Source: Bimastos eiseni
Lineage: Eukaryota; Annelida; Clitellata; Crassiclitellata; Lumbricidae
DNA length: 64,000 nucleotides
Reading direction: 5' to 3'
Assembly (NCBI GenBank): GCA_959347315.1
Contig: OY365817.1
Coordinates: 7,189,731-7,253,730, forward strand
Made by a program: the position numbers and the translations under genes
Part shown: piece after piece, positions 1 to 13,200 of the stretch
Numbering within the stretch: position 1 is the stretch's first letter
How the letters are laid out: every line of letters begins with the position of its first letter
The notes under the pieces: generated by a model
Told to the model about the DNA's origin: nothing
The model's database searches: none
What the model saw: the letters and a program-made list of their open reading frames with translations, nothing else

Positions 1-1680
1 ATCCAGAAGGATACACCAGCAGAAGAAAGAAAGAAAACCAAACCGCAAGATTTGTAGCTTACTGCAGAGTTTTCCGGTGTACCTAATTCTTGGTGTAAGA
101 TCACTAATGCACAAACAACGAATGGTTTGAGTTTGTCGTTAGTTCATGACCTTCACTCAGTTGCAACGACGAATCCATCCGTCGATTCCTGGCTCATATC
201 ACTCACCAAACAGAACAACATCTCCATATGATTTCTAACTTTCACCCAAACTCCAGTGTTTAGACACAAATGAGGCAACAGTTTGGCTGGAGTGATCCTG
301 AGGTGAATTATTCCCAAAAACCGATTCTTACAGAAGCTCCGACAAAAAATGGCCCCTCCACAGAACTCCTAACCTTGCAAAATACAAAATGCATTTGGCC
401 TTTAAAAACCAGCAAAACTTAGATATTGAGTTGTGACAACATCATTTAAGTATTTCGGTGACTGCTAAACCGAACGTCGTCGTCTGCAGTTGCTGTGTTC
501 CCCAAAATCAACGCCATTCCTATGGATGGCGTTCCTCAGCACGTGCGATTGTCCTTTCCTGTCGGCCACCAGTTCAGCTTTGTTGTACACTGGGGACAAC
601 CGCGGGCAATGGATAATAAAATTTTATGTGTGATATTTTATGCATGAGAGAGTCTTACTTATTATTTGGAAGATTCTGAGCTAGAGACGACGTGTTATGT
701 GCTGCCGCTTCTGCCATAATTGGCCAGCAGGTGCAGCAGGCGCCAATCGCTCCATTGCTTGCCCGACCCATCGCCCTTAGATGTCGTCGTTGTCGTCTCG
801 GTTCATATCAAGCAAATTATTACGCATACATATACACGGAGTCCTAATCGAACTGATACCCTTTTGTAATTTGACAGTAAATCCGTCAATTCTAAAAATA
901 ATTCAATAAAATTTATAAACCAGCATCAGAGGTAAATTATAACTAGTGTCTGAAAATTGCATTTAACTCCATCAATAAAGTCCAAAGTTATACCATTCAA
1001 AGTTGGACAAACATAATTCGAACACTTCAAAACATATCTCGTAGGGCTTAATATGGAAAATGTTGATTTTGTTGAAACATTCGTATCGAGTTAAGAAGAC
1101 CGATCCACAGGCCACAGAACAATCCGTAAAGTGTTCCGATAAAATATTTTGAGAACCTCAGTGCTTCAGATAATCTCAGACAATGATAATCAGATAATCT
1201 TCAGACAATGACCTGCAGCGGAAATATTTAGCAAGAAGCAAGCCTATCCCAACTGAATCGAATAATATTGCCCCATTTGGAATTTAGCAAACAACTTAAT
1301 AAAACACGCACTCTATGTTGACCACCGCAAACTACGAGTTGTGAGGAACGAAATTGTTTTGAACAAGATATTATTATTATTGATCGTGCAATCAATGGAT
1401 TGCGAGATCACCTTAAAACATGTGTTCGAGCTAATCGCATGGATTTTGAACATCAGCTGTGAAGAATTACATTTGGCGTAACTGTTACTAATGTTGATGT
1501 CTTCAATTTTCTAAGTTTTAAAAATGGTTCCAATATCGTTTGTACAAATTTGAATGAGCATAACCTTGGTCCCTATTGGTTGAAATATTGATAATTTAAC
1601 TCTCTTTCAAATGGAAAAATAGGATTGAATTATTCTTATAATTGTCGGATATTTTGCCCCAACAAATAGATAACAGTTCA
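1..1680. other. No recognisable gene
   Basis: AT-rich unique-looking DNA. I see no open frame with family features, no RNA gene and no obvious repeat. It may be intergenic or intronic to a gene outside the window. Confidence 0.5.
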
Positions 1681-2396
1681 ATTAGGACACGTGTATAGGC
1701 CTATGCCTATGTATGTGATCATACACGTAGCGTGTGCTTATGCAATATATCCATGTCCGCAGTATATATACGTTTAGTAACTTTCGCAGCAAGGTGATTC
1801 TTGGTCCGGTAATTGTTGTCAGTTTGAAATCTCTCAAATGAACAACTAAGAAGACTGCTAAGAAAACGATGTGCAAATATATTAAGAATAGAAGAGAAAC
1901 CGAAACAGTCCTTATTTTAAGATAAGATAATAATATAAGAAGAAGAAATAAGAGATTATGGCAATGGAATGCGATTAATTCGTTTATATAGTTTAAAGTC
2001 TATTGGTAGTAGATGGCTCCAGTCAGTTTCGTTTCGAGACACTAATAAAAAGACTAGAGAAATATTTGATGAGCGGTCAATTGGCTGTCCGCTCGCAAAT
2101 CTATTGCAAACTCACGCTGAGCGGTCACTTAGTCGGGCGAGGTGAGTCTTAGCGGTCAGTATGAGTGACCATTTACTTCGTTGAGCGTCAGACGAACCAA
2201 GTGACCAATCCGTCTGGTCGTCGCCGGCATTTTGAGTGGGTGGGTGGGGGAGAGGGGACTTGGGCAAAGGAGAAATATTTGATCAGAAAACCGAGGACGA
2301 AGAACAAACGGTGGCGCAAATAATTCCCGGCGACGATTTCTCGTATTTCATTGCAATCCAACGACCAAAATTTGGCCGAAGGGGTAGCACACTCAC

Positions 2397-2625
2397 AGAC
2401 GACCAGTGGGCGGATGGATGGATGGCAGGACAAAAGGACGGACTGATGGACGGACGGACGATAAGATGGACGGACCGTCATGAACGGACAGACGGATTGA
2501 AGGATGGAAGGACGGACGGAAGGACAGACGGACGGATGGACGAACGGAAGGACGGAAGGACGGATGGACCAATTGATGGACGGACGGACGGATGGACGGA
2601 CGGACGGATAGACGGGCGGACGTCG
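2397..2625. repeat. GGAC/GGAT microsatellite
   Basis: Degenerate tetranucleotide tract (GGAC with GGAT and GAAC variants). Translated frames give only RPSVRPSI-like or DGRTDGRT-like repeats on either strand, so the overlapping open frames are not genes. Confidence 0.85.
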
Positions 2626-2859
2626 ATAAATATTATTAGGGCGGAGTTCGTACATGAGCAAAGACTCGAGCAAATGGAATGAGCATCATCGATCAAACGG
2701 CGAATGCTAAACGACAAGGAATGTCCGTACGATTCCTATCTTTCTCTTCGTCCGTCTACCTGTGCCTCTGCGTTCGCCTGTCTCCCACTCCTTCTGTCTC
2801 TTACATTCGGCGTCGTTACCTTGTGCCGTCGAACTTCGTATTTCTACGTCATTGCAACT

Positions 2860-3020
2860 GTCTCTGTCTCTCCCTCTGCCTCTTTCTCTGTCACTGCGTC
2901 TTTCTCTCAATGTATCTCATTCGATCTGTTTCCATCTCTTCTCCCTCGGTCTCTCTCTCTCTCTCTCTCTTTCTTCTCTGTATATATACGTCTGTGTGTG
3001 TATGCGTGTGTGTCTATCTT
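2860..3020. repeat. CT-rich microsatellite followed by TG tract
   Basis: Imperfect CTCT/TGTCTC tract ending in a short TG run near 2990-3015. It gives Ser/Leu-rich spurious open frames. Confidence 0.75.
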
Positions 3021-3819
3021 TACCGCTGTCTTTGCAGTAGACTTCTACTCATTGGATGACTGTTCTTTTTCCGTAGTTTCCTCTCTTTCTTCCGGTTGTT
3101 CATTCCAATTCGCCTTTCTCTCGTCCGTCTCGCTCCATTTTTGCTTTTTTATTCAGCGGAATCGTTTTTTGCGGTGAACCACCGTAGAATATGGGACGAT
3201 GCTGTTGTTGAATCTACGACGACGGCGTTCACTGTGAGTTTCGATCATTCGTCCATCGTTTTTTGACTTAAACAAGAAACCAAAGTCTGTCTTTCCTACT
3301 GCTACAATTAGATAATGTAATGCAGCTGAGCCAGGAAGTAAAGCAAAGTTAATGGGAAGTCTGCTTATAATACTATAATGGCTACAACATGAGAGGAATT
3401 CAATATAGTCAAACTTTAGAATAGTTTCATGATCCGGTGTATACCCTTTACATGATATTGACTTTGCATAACTTCCTGGCTGCATTGCATTGCCTCATTG
3501 CCACCACAACATGGACAGTGGACTAATGACTTTCATAGCGCCATTATCATACTGTACAAAGACCGGATCAATCAACGGCCGTTTTCCAGTTAAATCACAA
3601 TCAGAAGTCATCATTCAACGCTGAAGTACGATTGAAATTCAATTGATCACAGAAATTAAAACGCAATGGTATGACTATCGTCGATATTGGAACGTCTTAG
3701 ACGGTTTAGACTAAAGGCATACAAAATCATTTTACCAAACGAACTGAACTAAGTAGTGATGCCACAACTTGGACCAGCAACCGAGAAAGTGCGAGGGACC
3801 AAAGGGGTTCGACACCAAG

Positions 3820-4000
3820 GCGCGTGGGTTCAAAGCAGTTGTCCACTGGTCGGGTCGACCAGCAAGTCGAGTTAGTTTGGGTCAGGTCACGAAGTACATT
3901 AGGCGGGTCGAGTCGGGTTAAGGTCCTGGTGGGTCGAATAGGGTCAGGTTCCAAGACCGGACAAATTTCAACCCACCATTTTTTTTACAGAGCCTAACTT
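3820..4000. repeat. Dispersed GGGTC-rich repeat, copy 1
   Basis: GGGTCGGGTC-type sequence ending in a stretch close to CAACCCACCATTTTTTTTAC. A related block with the same ending (GACCCACCATTTTTACGCAGAGC) lies at 21090-21245, so this looks like a dispersed repeat. Family unknown. Confidence 0.4.
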
Positions 4001-5330
4001 TCACCTGGACTCAAATTTGATTCTGTCACTGGATTTCAAGTCACAATTTCTGTTCAGAGCAGAAGCTAAGGACCAAGAAAACGACCGAGAATCTCCTGGA
4101 TTAAGGAATTGCAATCTCCAGACTTATAAAGCGCCACTCGATATGAGTTCTTGAAGAGATGACGCCTCAGTATTGAGTGAAAGGCCAATGGGGTGATAGA
4201 TAGGAGCCTGATGCAGATATAGGAGGAATTGAAAAGTTTCAGAATTCAGAGGGGAGATCGTTACGGAGGCGTGGTGCAGTGTTGGATATAGGCCTATGGC
4301 TCGGTTGAAGAACTTGAGGATTTATATATACAGTAGTATATACGACGAGATGCACCTTTAGTTGTCAAAATGCAGATCCAGATCTCGCACTAGTTCGTAA
4401 CCATGACAAAAAGACCAATAAATGGATAAGACTACGAATTGCTTGATTATAATAGACATATATTGTGATTATCGCTGAATTATCTGTTTTATTAGATATT
4501 GTATATTATGGTTGAAACTTGAGGCTAAGCATGCTAGTGAACACAGTAATGAATAACTATAGCGTCACTAGCTGAATAACCTCATTTTTGCTCGTAAGAC
4601 CATGGCGGCTTCCAAAAGTTGCTGAACTTGGCACTGCGGCTCCTCACCCCCTAAGGGTTGTAGACCACTATTATATAAGGTAGAGATTTCCAGTGCGAAA
4701 CCAAATTGTATCGTCTATTTCTATATAATTGTGTTTTGATGCAGCTGAGTTCACGTAATGATTTTAAGAGCAAGATGGCCTCAGCCAGGGACAAACCACT
4801 AAGAGACGATGGTTATATTTATAAACATAAAAGCGTCCGCGAATATTAGGCCATTTTGACATTTGATTCAATGCTTTGTGAAATGAAGCTTCAACAGACT
4901 GAATGTATCGCTCGAAGGAAAGTAAGAAAAGGTGTCTGCTTATTGATTGTGAGCAAGTCAAAGAGAGCGATTGAGGGACTACGCAACGGCTAAACTGGAA
5001 ATAACGTGACGAAGATTCAGATGTTGACCTCTGAAGACGTCATTGCACGGAAGACGTACAGTGTCTCTGCCTCTAGGCAAAGACACTCTTTGCAAGACTT
5101 CTTCGCAAGACATCAGGCAATTTCTGTTCTAGCGATGAGACGTGTAGACCGAAGAAGCGTTCAAGTGAATCGCTAGCATTCAATAGGAGATGAAGTAGTC
5201 GTCGTCGTCGTCCTCTGTTGGAGAATGCATTAGCACATGCGCTACATGATCATTGTGTATTTGTCTTAGGAGTCTAAATCAATTGATTATTATCGATTGA
5301 CGACGATGTCCTATTCAACTGAAGAAACCT

Positions 5331-5805
5331 TCTGGCATAATGCACTCTCTCTCTCGCCCACTGTCTTCAACTTATGCCTTCTGTCACGTTGACAAGACTT
5401 CTTCTCTTCTGTTGGACCTGCTGCCTCTGTTGACGTTGCATGTCACTCCATTTGGTTCACATTTTCGATCAATCTTGAATGATTGGCAAGAATTCTTCTA
5501 AGCCTGAATTCCTTCGTTTGAGCTCATTTAAATTTCGGCAAATTTTATTATTTAATTGTCAGTTGGAAGCAGTTGATTGCCTATATATATATATATATAT
5601 ATATGATATTGTTGGTTGAAGGCTGGAAAGTACGATTTGCTATGCTACTACTTTCATATTGTGGCGACGCCACTGGTATGATAGATTACAAAACCTTGCG
5701 CTAAAATCACCCCAGATACATTTAGGTATACCGTTTGCTAAATCCTTATGGCCAATAATTAATTTTCTATTTTGATCGGCACAAATTTATTACTGACTTA
5801 TATTA
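5331..5805. repeat. 475-bp tandem duplication, copy 1
   Basis: The segment starting TCTGGCATAATGCACTC recurs exactly 475 bp later. By eye the copies are identical, including a 23-nt TA run (5582-5604 in this copy). No coding content is recognised. Confidence 0.9.
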
Positions 5806-6280
5806 TCTGGCATAATGCACTCTCTCTCTCGCCCACTGTCTTCAACTTATGCCTTCTGTCACGTTGACAAGACTTCTTCTCTTCTGTTGGACCTGCTGCC
5901 TCTGTTGACGTTGCATGTCACTCCATTTGGTTCACATTTTCGATCAATCTTGAATGATTGGCAAGAATTCTTCTAAGCCTGAATTCCTTCGTTTGAGCTC
6001 ATTTAAATTTCGGCAAATTTTATTATTTAATTGTCAGTTGGAAGCAGTTGATTGCCTATATATATATATATATATATATGATATTGTTGGTTGAAGGCTG
6101 GAAAGTACGATTTGCTATGCTACTACTTTCATATTGTGGCGACGCCACTGGTATGATAGATTACAAAACCTTGCGCTAAAATCACCCCAGATACATTTAG
6201 GTATACCGTTTGCTAAATCCTTATGGCCAATAATTAATTTTCTATTTTGATCGGCACAAATTTATTACTGACTTATATTA
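5806..6280. repeat. 475-bp tandem duplication, copy 2
   Basis: Second head-to-tail copy of the block at 5331-5805. I found no substitution by eye, and the TA microsatellite has the same length. Either a very recent duplication or an assembly artefact. Confidence 0.9.
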
Positions 6281-6649
6281 TTTATCTTGTTGCTTTGTTG
6301 ACACTTGCTGTTCTGCTGAGTCTTAATGTTTCACTGACTCTGGTTGTTTCACGACTTTCGTTGTTTCACTGACTCATGTTGTTTAACTGACCCTATTGCT
6401 TTACTTACTCGTGTTGTGCTGTTTGGTTATTGGGTCTTGCTGCCCATCTCTGCGCGTTCTCTTAGTATTTGAAATATCAGTCTGGTCTAAATTTGAGAAT
6501 CATTTATTTCAACTGTTTCTCTGGTCTATCGGAGTTTGAACTTACTTCTTTTTAATTTCGATTTAAAGCATCATTATTAAAATACCGTTAAAAGAGAAGT
6601 CATTCGATTGGATGAGGAACCCAATGTCTAATACAATGGCATTGGGCCT

Positions 6650-6955
6650 ACATGAGATGCCTACATGAGATGCCTACATGAGATGCCTACATGAGATGCC
6701 TACACGAGATGCCTATATGAGATGCCTATTTGAGATGATTAAATGAGATGCCTACATGAGATGCCTACATGAGATGCCTATATGATATGCCTATATGAGA
6801 TACCTATATGAGATGCCTACATGAGATGCCTATATGAGATGCCTATATGAGATGCCTATATGAGATGCCTACATGAGATGCCTATATGAGATGCCTATAT
6901 GAGATGCCTATATGAGATGCCTACGTGAGATGCCTACATGAGATGTCTACATGAG
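6650..6955. repeat. 13-bp minisatellite
   Basis: About 23 copies of a 13-bp unit close to CTACATGAGATGC, with CTATATGAGATGC as the main variant. Confidence 0.92.
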
Positions 6956-7029
6956 ATGGCCACCGAATCTGTCAACCCTGGCAGAGAACGCTGCTTTCGG
7001 GGGAGGATAGCGGCGCTGAAATTGCCTCT

Positions 7030-7260
7030 ACATTCTCTTCGATTTCCTCCTGCTCCTCATTTTCCATCTCCTCCTCCTCCTCCTCCTCCATCTCCTCCTT
7101 CTCTTATCTTTTCACCGACCCCGTGCCTTCTTCCTCTTCCACTTCTGTCGCTTTCTTCTCTTCCTCCTCCTTTTTGTCCTTTTCGTCTTCTTGCTCCTCC
7201 ATCTCCTCCTCCTCCTTCGCTTCTTCTTTTTCCTCCTCTTCCTCCTCCATCTTCACTTCT

Positions 7261-7292
<32 letters not shown>

Positions 7293-7400
7293 CATCTCTT
7301 CTTCTTCCTCCTCTTTCTCCTCTTCCACCTCTTCTTCCTCCTTTACCGTAGCCGTCGCGTCCTCCTCCTCATTCTCATTCTCCTCCTCCTCTCCCTTCTG
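7030..7400. repeat. CTC/TTC low-complexity tract
   Basis: Long CTC/TTC-rich tract. Open frames on both strands (poly-Ser/Pro on plus, poly-Glu on minus) come from the lack of stop codons in this repeat. Confidence 0.85.
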
Positions 7401-7658
7401 CTGTGAAAAAGTCGAAGCCAATAAGTCAGACGTAATTCCACTCGACAATGACTCGTCAATGGCCGCCGGGCGCAGTAGATGCAGCTTACCAGACGACGGC
7501 ATATCGCCTAATTTAATCAGCATTTCTATGGCGAGAAGATTCAATAGAACGACGACGGACAGCAGCCAATGCTCAGACCAAAGCAGACACCACGTAATGT
7601 CCGTCTGTCCGCCAACTGTCGACAACTCCGTACACTCAGTCTGTGGACACGTGATCAA
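7104..7658 (-). CDS. Questionable 184-codon ORF with a hydrophobic segment and Glu-rich tail
   Basis: I do not recognise this frame. Its N-terminal half is not simple sequence and has a hydrophobic run (LLSVVVLLNLLAIEMLI, about residues 32-48) that could span a membrane. The C-terminal half is almost all Glu with Lys/Met and comes from the GGA-type microsatellite below it. There are no clear splice or family signals, and the plus strand is open across the same repeat. It could be an exon of an unknown membrane protein, but a chance frame is more likely. Confidence 0.12.
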
Positions 7659-8404
7659 AACCGAGGTTCACTCGCTGCTCAGGCTCCACACTCTTTGCAT
7701 TTGTTGGCCAAAATTGCCGGCTGTTTGCTATACAGACCATTAAACCAAAGTAGTTATAGGCGTTTACTAATTTCATATAGGCGATTATAGATATGTGCAG
7801 AGCTTTGATGATTGAGTTTCATCAGTGGAGCTGTTCTTATCTGACATTTTTCTGTCTCAGACCGAAACGGCTTTCGTCTGGCTGACTGGCTGGCTCTCAT
7901 CCCAGATGATGACGATGCACTCAGCACCAGGGCATCACCTGTCGCCTCCTCGTACTTGTGGACCACGTTTTGTAAAGCACTCTCACGTATTATCCGCCAC
8001 AGGACTACGTTTGGCCAGCGGTCAAACGTTTTATCTGGACTCGCTAGGTGGCGAGGTGGTAATGTGGCATTTGTACTGATAAGCTTGGGGCTTTCTTAAT
8101 TACGAGTTGCACATTCCAGTGGCTGATTAATATTCTACAGAGGAGGAGAGTTAAGTGGAAATCTAGGGATCATGTAGTCCCTTAGAGAATACGACAAGAA
8201 CGACACTGTCAAGGCTATAGTGACAAAGGCAAAGTAAAAGTTCCATTTCGAAAAAAGGCAATTCTTATGTACAGGTACGGAACGCATGTTAATTTGAGTG
8301 TTTGATAGTTTTATTAAAGCTTACCAAAATGTCCTAGTGGCGTGTAGGGCAAAGTGTGAGTTGGGAAGCAACGTCCAAAGCTCTTCAAACTTAAATGGTC
8401 GGCT

Positions 8405-8505
8405 TTGTCCTCTGGAATCATGGTTCCCGGACAATTCAGAACCGGACAAATCGGCGACGAACAATTTGGCGCCCGGACAATTCGGCGACGGACAATACGG
8501 TGCAG
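8405..8505. repeat. Short degenerate repeat of CCGGACAATTCGGCGA-like units
   Basis: Four or five imperfect copies of a roughly 16-bp GGACAATTCGGCGAC-like motif. Function unknown. Confidence 0.55.
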
Positions 8506-9084
8506 GATGAGTTTGTAAGTGTATTTAGACCAGATATCGGTAGGTAATAACTGTATCATACTTACCAAAATAATAATTTCAAGTGAATTAATTTTAATTT
8601 AAACCAGAATCAAAACAAAGCACACAGAATTGAATTTTAGAGCGTTTAAAGCCATGCACATGAAATTGTTAAAAATGTAAACAGGAAATTGTTAAAAGTG
8701 GATTTATAAAATAATAATTAAGAACGTCAAATCAATTCGCCACGTGGCAGCTAATGGTGCTAGTTTTGGTTCACAACTTATTGTGAACTTTGATTAAACA
8801 ATGAAGGTCCGTGGTACATGGAATTTCTAATTGGCAAGCAAATAGGCAAAATAGAATAAGCTGAAAAAAGTTTGTTTTATAACAAAACCTTCAACCTACC
8901 CCCACCCTACACAATATAACGCTAACAAAACCGGAACCCACCCACCTACCCCTTGAGCGTTACATAATATGTGAACGGCCCCTATGGGTCTATGTTAGGT
9001 GCCATTTAGAAATTGCAAGTGAACTGCGCTGCATAAATTGTCATTTTAATATTACCTTATTCTGTCACCATCGCCTTCCTTCAT

Positions 9085-9225
9085 TTGCTTTCTCTCTCTC
9101 TCTGCCTCTCTCTCTCTCCCTCTGCCTCTCTCTTTCTCTCTCTCTTTCTCTCTCTACCTCTCTCTCTTTCTCTCTCTTTCTCTCTCTCTCTATATATGTA
9201 TATATACATATATATATATATGATA
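9085..9225. repeat. CT microsatellite followed by TA tract
   Basis: TCTCTC-rich tract with GCC and TTT interruptions, passing into a TATATA run at about 9191-9222. Confidence 0.85.
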
Positions 9226-9511
9226 TGCACATTCGCTGCCTTACGTGAAACATTATTTCAAGAAACATTCCGTAGATGGCACCTCAATAGCCATGTCACC
9301 TCATGCAACCCATTGGCCAGCAGCTGGCATATCTAAGGACATATACTGTGACTGCGCAAGTGACTTGGATGGGACTTGAGAATCTTCAATCCTTTCCCTC
9401 CCTTCCTCATCTTCCTCTCTTCTTTTTAGCGTTTATCTTCTTCTTCTTCTTCCTCCTCCTCCTCCTCTTTCATCACCATTGCATGCACCACAACAAGACC
9501 ATCTGAAATAT

Positions 9512-9594
9512 AAAGTTAGTAAGTAAGAATATTCTTTATTAGACTACCAGCAAACGCACAATAGCTTACAAAATGTTTAAACAATAGTATCAAA
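9512..9594 (-). repeat. LINE 3'-end fragment, duplicated
   Basis: This block (AGTAAGTAAGAATATTCTTT followed by ATTAGACTACCAGCAAACGC) recurs at 9795-9862 next to the decayed minus-strand LINE. Read on the minus strand it is an AT-rich 3' UTR ending in TTACTTACT-type simple sequence. Confidence 0.5.
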
Positions 9595-9794
9595 TTTAAA
9601 CAAGATCAAAGAACATTCTCGTATTGAAAGTACTCTTGACAAATATACCAACGCTAACAGAAATTGCAAATAGACAAAATGTGTCAGCAATAGGATTCTA
9701 ACAAATCAGTCTTTTAGTCTCATATACAAAGAAATTTGAATAACGCAGTTCAATGTGTGTCTAAAAATATAAGTTTCATGCGTGTAGTGTAATT

Positions 9795-11040
9795 TAAGTA
9801 AGTGAGTAAGAATATTCTATATTAGACTACCAGCAAATGCATAATAGCTTACAATTTCAAACAAAGTCAAATAACATGCGCATGATGAAAGATCTCTTTT
9901 CAAAGGTATCAACTCTAGGTAGGATGAAGTCATGTGGCCTGGGTCGCATGTTGTAAGGGGTGATCTTACAAGGAGGGAGCAGGTCTTGAAGGACGTGACA
10001 TGGATTCAACAGAGCTGAACGGAAGAGAGCAAAGTCAGCTTTAGAGCAGTGCTCTTCAAAAGAGGGAACATTATCTGGAAGAAAGCCAGAACGGATCAGT
10101 TTTCTTAGAACACCATTTAGGCGAGTTCGCTCCTGTACATTGGCAAATCCCCACCAAACGGTAGAGGCGTAGAGTAGTCGAGCTAGGGTGGTAGCACGAA
10201 CAACATCAAACAATCGTTGACCATGGAGTCCATGGGCAACTAAAACACGTAGAGCGAACATTGATTGTCGGGCCTTACAGCAAATTTAGTCAATGTGGGC
10301 CTCAAATCCAACTCTACCAGACATGGTCACACCCAAAATTCGTATCTCATGGACCCTCTCAATGCCGGGTAAGGGAGGAGGCAGGGCAATAAGTTTGGAC
10401 TTGGGTCGAGGAACAATCATTTCTTCAGATTTAGAATGGTTTAATTTAAGATGGCTAATACTAGCCCAAGTCGAAATATGGTCAAGTTCAGATAGTGTAC
10501 TGTCAATGCAGGAAGCTGGAATCAACAAGTAACTATCATCGGCATATTTTGAAAGACGATTGCCACTATGTTTAGGTTTAAGGTTGAAAATGACAACGAA
10601 AAAGTGCATGGGTCCTAATCCCGAGCCTTGGACTATGCTAGCATTAATGGTGCAGAGGGGAGAGATTTCATCCCCATATTTAGTGCAGTGCTGACTCTCA
10701 TGCAACAGGGCGAGGACCCAATTATAAAAAAAATCAGGAATGGGTTGAGCTGCCAATTGATCTGCAAGGTGTTTGTGACTAACTGTATCAAAAGCCTTAC
10801 TGAAATCAAGAGAGATGAGTTATAGGGTTCCGATTTAAGCATTGATTGAAGTTCATGTGTTATGGAGATCAATGCAGCGGAAGTAGACCCGACCGGGCGG
10901 AAAGCAAATTGGTCGGTGAAGATCCGGTTAGAGCTGGGGTCAGTAATAAAAGAGCAAAAGTACCTGCGCACAACCATTTTTTCCAAAATGCGTGAGAGGA
11001 TAGAGGTGATGGAGACTGAAGGCAATAGGAACTATAAACC
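9795..11040 (-). pseudogene. Decayed non-LTR retrotransposon reverse transcriptase (Jockey/CR1-like superfamily)
   Basis: Minus-strand pieces in more than one frame read as one RT. Near 11025-10850 is the finger region (SILSRILEKMVVRRY, FADQFAFRPVGSTSAAL-like). Near 10820-10780 is LDFSKAFDTVSHKHL, reached only after a frame shift. At about 10670-10600 is VQGSGLGP, and at about 10565-10545 the catalytic KYADDSYLL. A thumb-like C-terminal part runs 10261-9857 (LARLLYASTVWWGF). Stops and frame shifts separate these parts, so the copy is dead. The 3' end lies at the lower coordinates. Family assignment rests on motif order only. Confidence 0.75.
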
Positions 11041-11239
11041 ATTCCAATCGCTTTCAGTCTTCAGATTAAATACTTCAGATGGTCTTGTATATAGACCGTT
11101 TATCATGACTGTTGAGCGCACTTCAAATTGCCAATGCAAAGCGTTTGTGTATTTGTACGAACAATAAATCTCGTACCGATGACTTTTTTCTTAAAGTTTG
11201 TCCTCCCACGAAAGCAAGTATTTCTGTGAAAAGTCTGTT

Positions 11240-11409
11240 TTTCTGGATGTTTCTCTCTGTCTCTCTCTGTCTCTCTGCCTCACTCTCTCTCTCTTTCTTT
11301 CTCTGTCTGTCTGTCTCTCTCACTCTCTCTCACTCTCCCTCTTGCTCTATCTTTCTTTGTCTGTCTCTCTCTCTGTCTGTCTATCTGTCTATCTCTATCT
11401 GTCTCTGTC

Positions 11410-11440
<31 letters not shown>

Positions 11441-11445
11441 GAACA
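11240..11445. repeat. CT / CTGT microsatellite
   Basis: TCTCTC and CTGTCTGT runs. All overlapping long open frames are low-complexity Ser/Leu or Arg/Glu. Confidence 0.88.
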
Positions 11446-11449
11446 GTCT

Positions 11450-12900
11450 TTATCTTGAACCTACGATCTGCATCGCCAGCCACTGCAGACTCCGTCGTCG
11501 CATCAGTTCTTCACTGATTGCTTTATTGTTTTATTCAATCACAACGAATCGACCAACGATTTGCGAGGATTCTTTAACTTACCGGTTTATCTAAGGTATA
11601 GCACCGATTTCTGACAACTATTCGTAGAAATTCTCATACAAGATGTTATGATATATGTCATCATATGATCGAAACAGATAGAAGTTACTTGGCCATGGGC
11701 GCCCGCGGCATAGGTGAAGGGGGGTCGCGTGATCCCCTCTGGAAAACTCACTGATATACTTATTTTACTGCATTATGGTAGGAAGCAACAGCACTCGACC
11801 GGGCAATAACGGTCAACGCCCGGGTTGCATTTTGTTCTGAGATGGTTGTGGCTTTCGAGTTATATATATATATAGTCAAATGTTATATATATATACATTA
11901 TATATATATCTTCGCTTCGTCACTCTCCAACTGCGAGTTCTTCATTGATGCGCCTCTGCGACCTATGGGATTTGTCAAAATCCGTTGGATGTTTCTGTGT
12001 TGAGGGGGTGGGAGCCCCATATTTAATCGGTGATATATATGGTGTTCCAAGGGAAATGCACCGAGCCAGATTGCAGACTTAACACATAAATATATATATA
12101 TTATGGCTATACCGAATAGGTGATTTTCACTGATCGGCCGAATACGAACAATTGTACAAACTATTTGCACTATTCGGCCGAATACGAACGGTATTTAAAA
12201 AAGGTCTATCGACAAATTTCGAAATGTCAAAGGTAAGCAAAAGATTCAATTCAGTAAATTTAATACATATATCCTAAACTAAAAGTAAACAGTTAACGGC
12301 ATGCAATTTTTGCATACTTCTGCCAGTCTGTTTAAGTATCCCTGCGTCTTGTATCGTGTTCGCACCACGCATTCCAACCGATGCTGTTCGTCTGAAACCA
12401 TAGGAATGGAACTCATTTGACTATAAGCATAGAGATGATACGCTGACACTGCGATATTGGGTCCAGACAGTAGAGAGTTACTTCAATCCACTCGATATAG
12501 CAGTCGCCGCATGTGCTGAAACATAGTGAAACATGTCACATGATCAACACCCCGTTAGATTTTCAACCGTACCTGATAATTCTAAAAAATTACCTTGGGA
12601 GGGTCAAGCAAACCTCTGATCAGCGTTCAGTGGCAACCCATACACAGCAACCCTCTACCCTCATATGCTCATAGACAGATTTTCAACCCTCGACTCAATT
12701 TTGACGATTCAAATACCTGAATATGCGATGATTGTAGCCCAGGTATCGTAAATCACATATTGCACAGCTGTCGTTAGCATAAATTATCTTGCATACATGT
12801 AAGGTCTGTCAACGATTCCACTGAAACGTGGCACAACATTTGACCCCCTCTGCAAAAAATCCTGCGGGCGTCCATGTACTTGGCAGGAGCGTTTTACAGG
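11450..12900. other. No recognisable gene; short TA tracts
   Basis: Unique-looking DNA with TATATA tracts at about 11860-11910 and 12090-12105. No coding region is supported. Confidence 0.45.
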
Positions 12901-12911
12901 TCGTTACGATT

Positions 12912-13200
12912 CGACTAGAAGCTAATACGAATCGTATTTCTTCATCGAAAGATAGCGTATCAAATTGAATACTAGAAGCTAATACGAATCGTCTTTCTTC
13001 ATCGAAAGATAGCGTATCCAATTGAATACTATAAGCTAATACGAATCGTATTTCTTCATCGACAGACAGCGCATCCAATTGAATACTATAAGCTAATACG
13101 AATCATATTTCTTCATCGAAAGACAGCGTATCCAATTGAATATTATAAGCTAATACGAATCGTATTTCTATAATTTCTTCATCAAATGATAGCGTATAAT
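12912..13200. repeat. 57-bp minisatellite, about five copies
   Basis: AAGCTAATACGAATCGTATT recurs at 12919, 12976, 13033, 13090 and 13147, a strict 57-bp period. Since 57 is 19 codons, the minus strand keeps one frame over most of the array, with a repeat around FDEEIRFVLAYSIQLDTLS. It is interrupted near 13160-13190. No known protein repeat is recognised. Confidence 0.85.

Noticed and set aside
2188..3177. Several overlapping ORFs of 79-161 codons
   Set aside because: They translate GGAC and CT microsatellites; no conserved segment outside the repeat.
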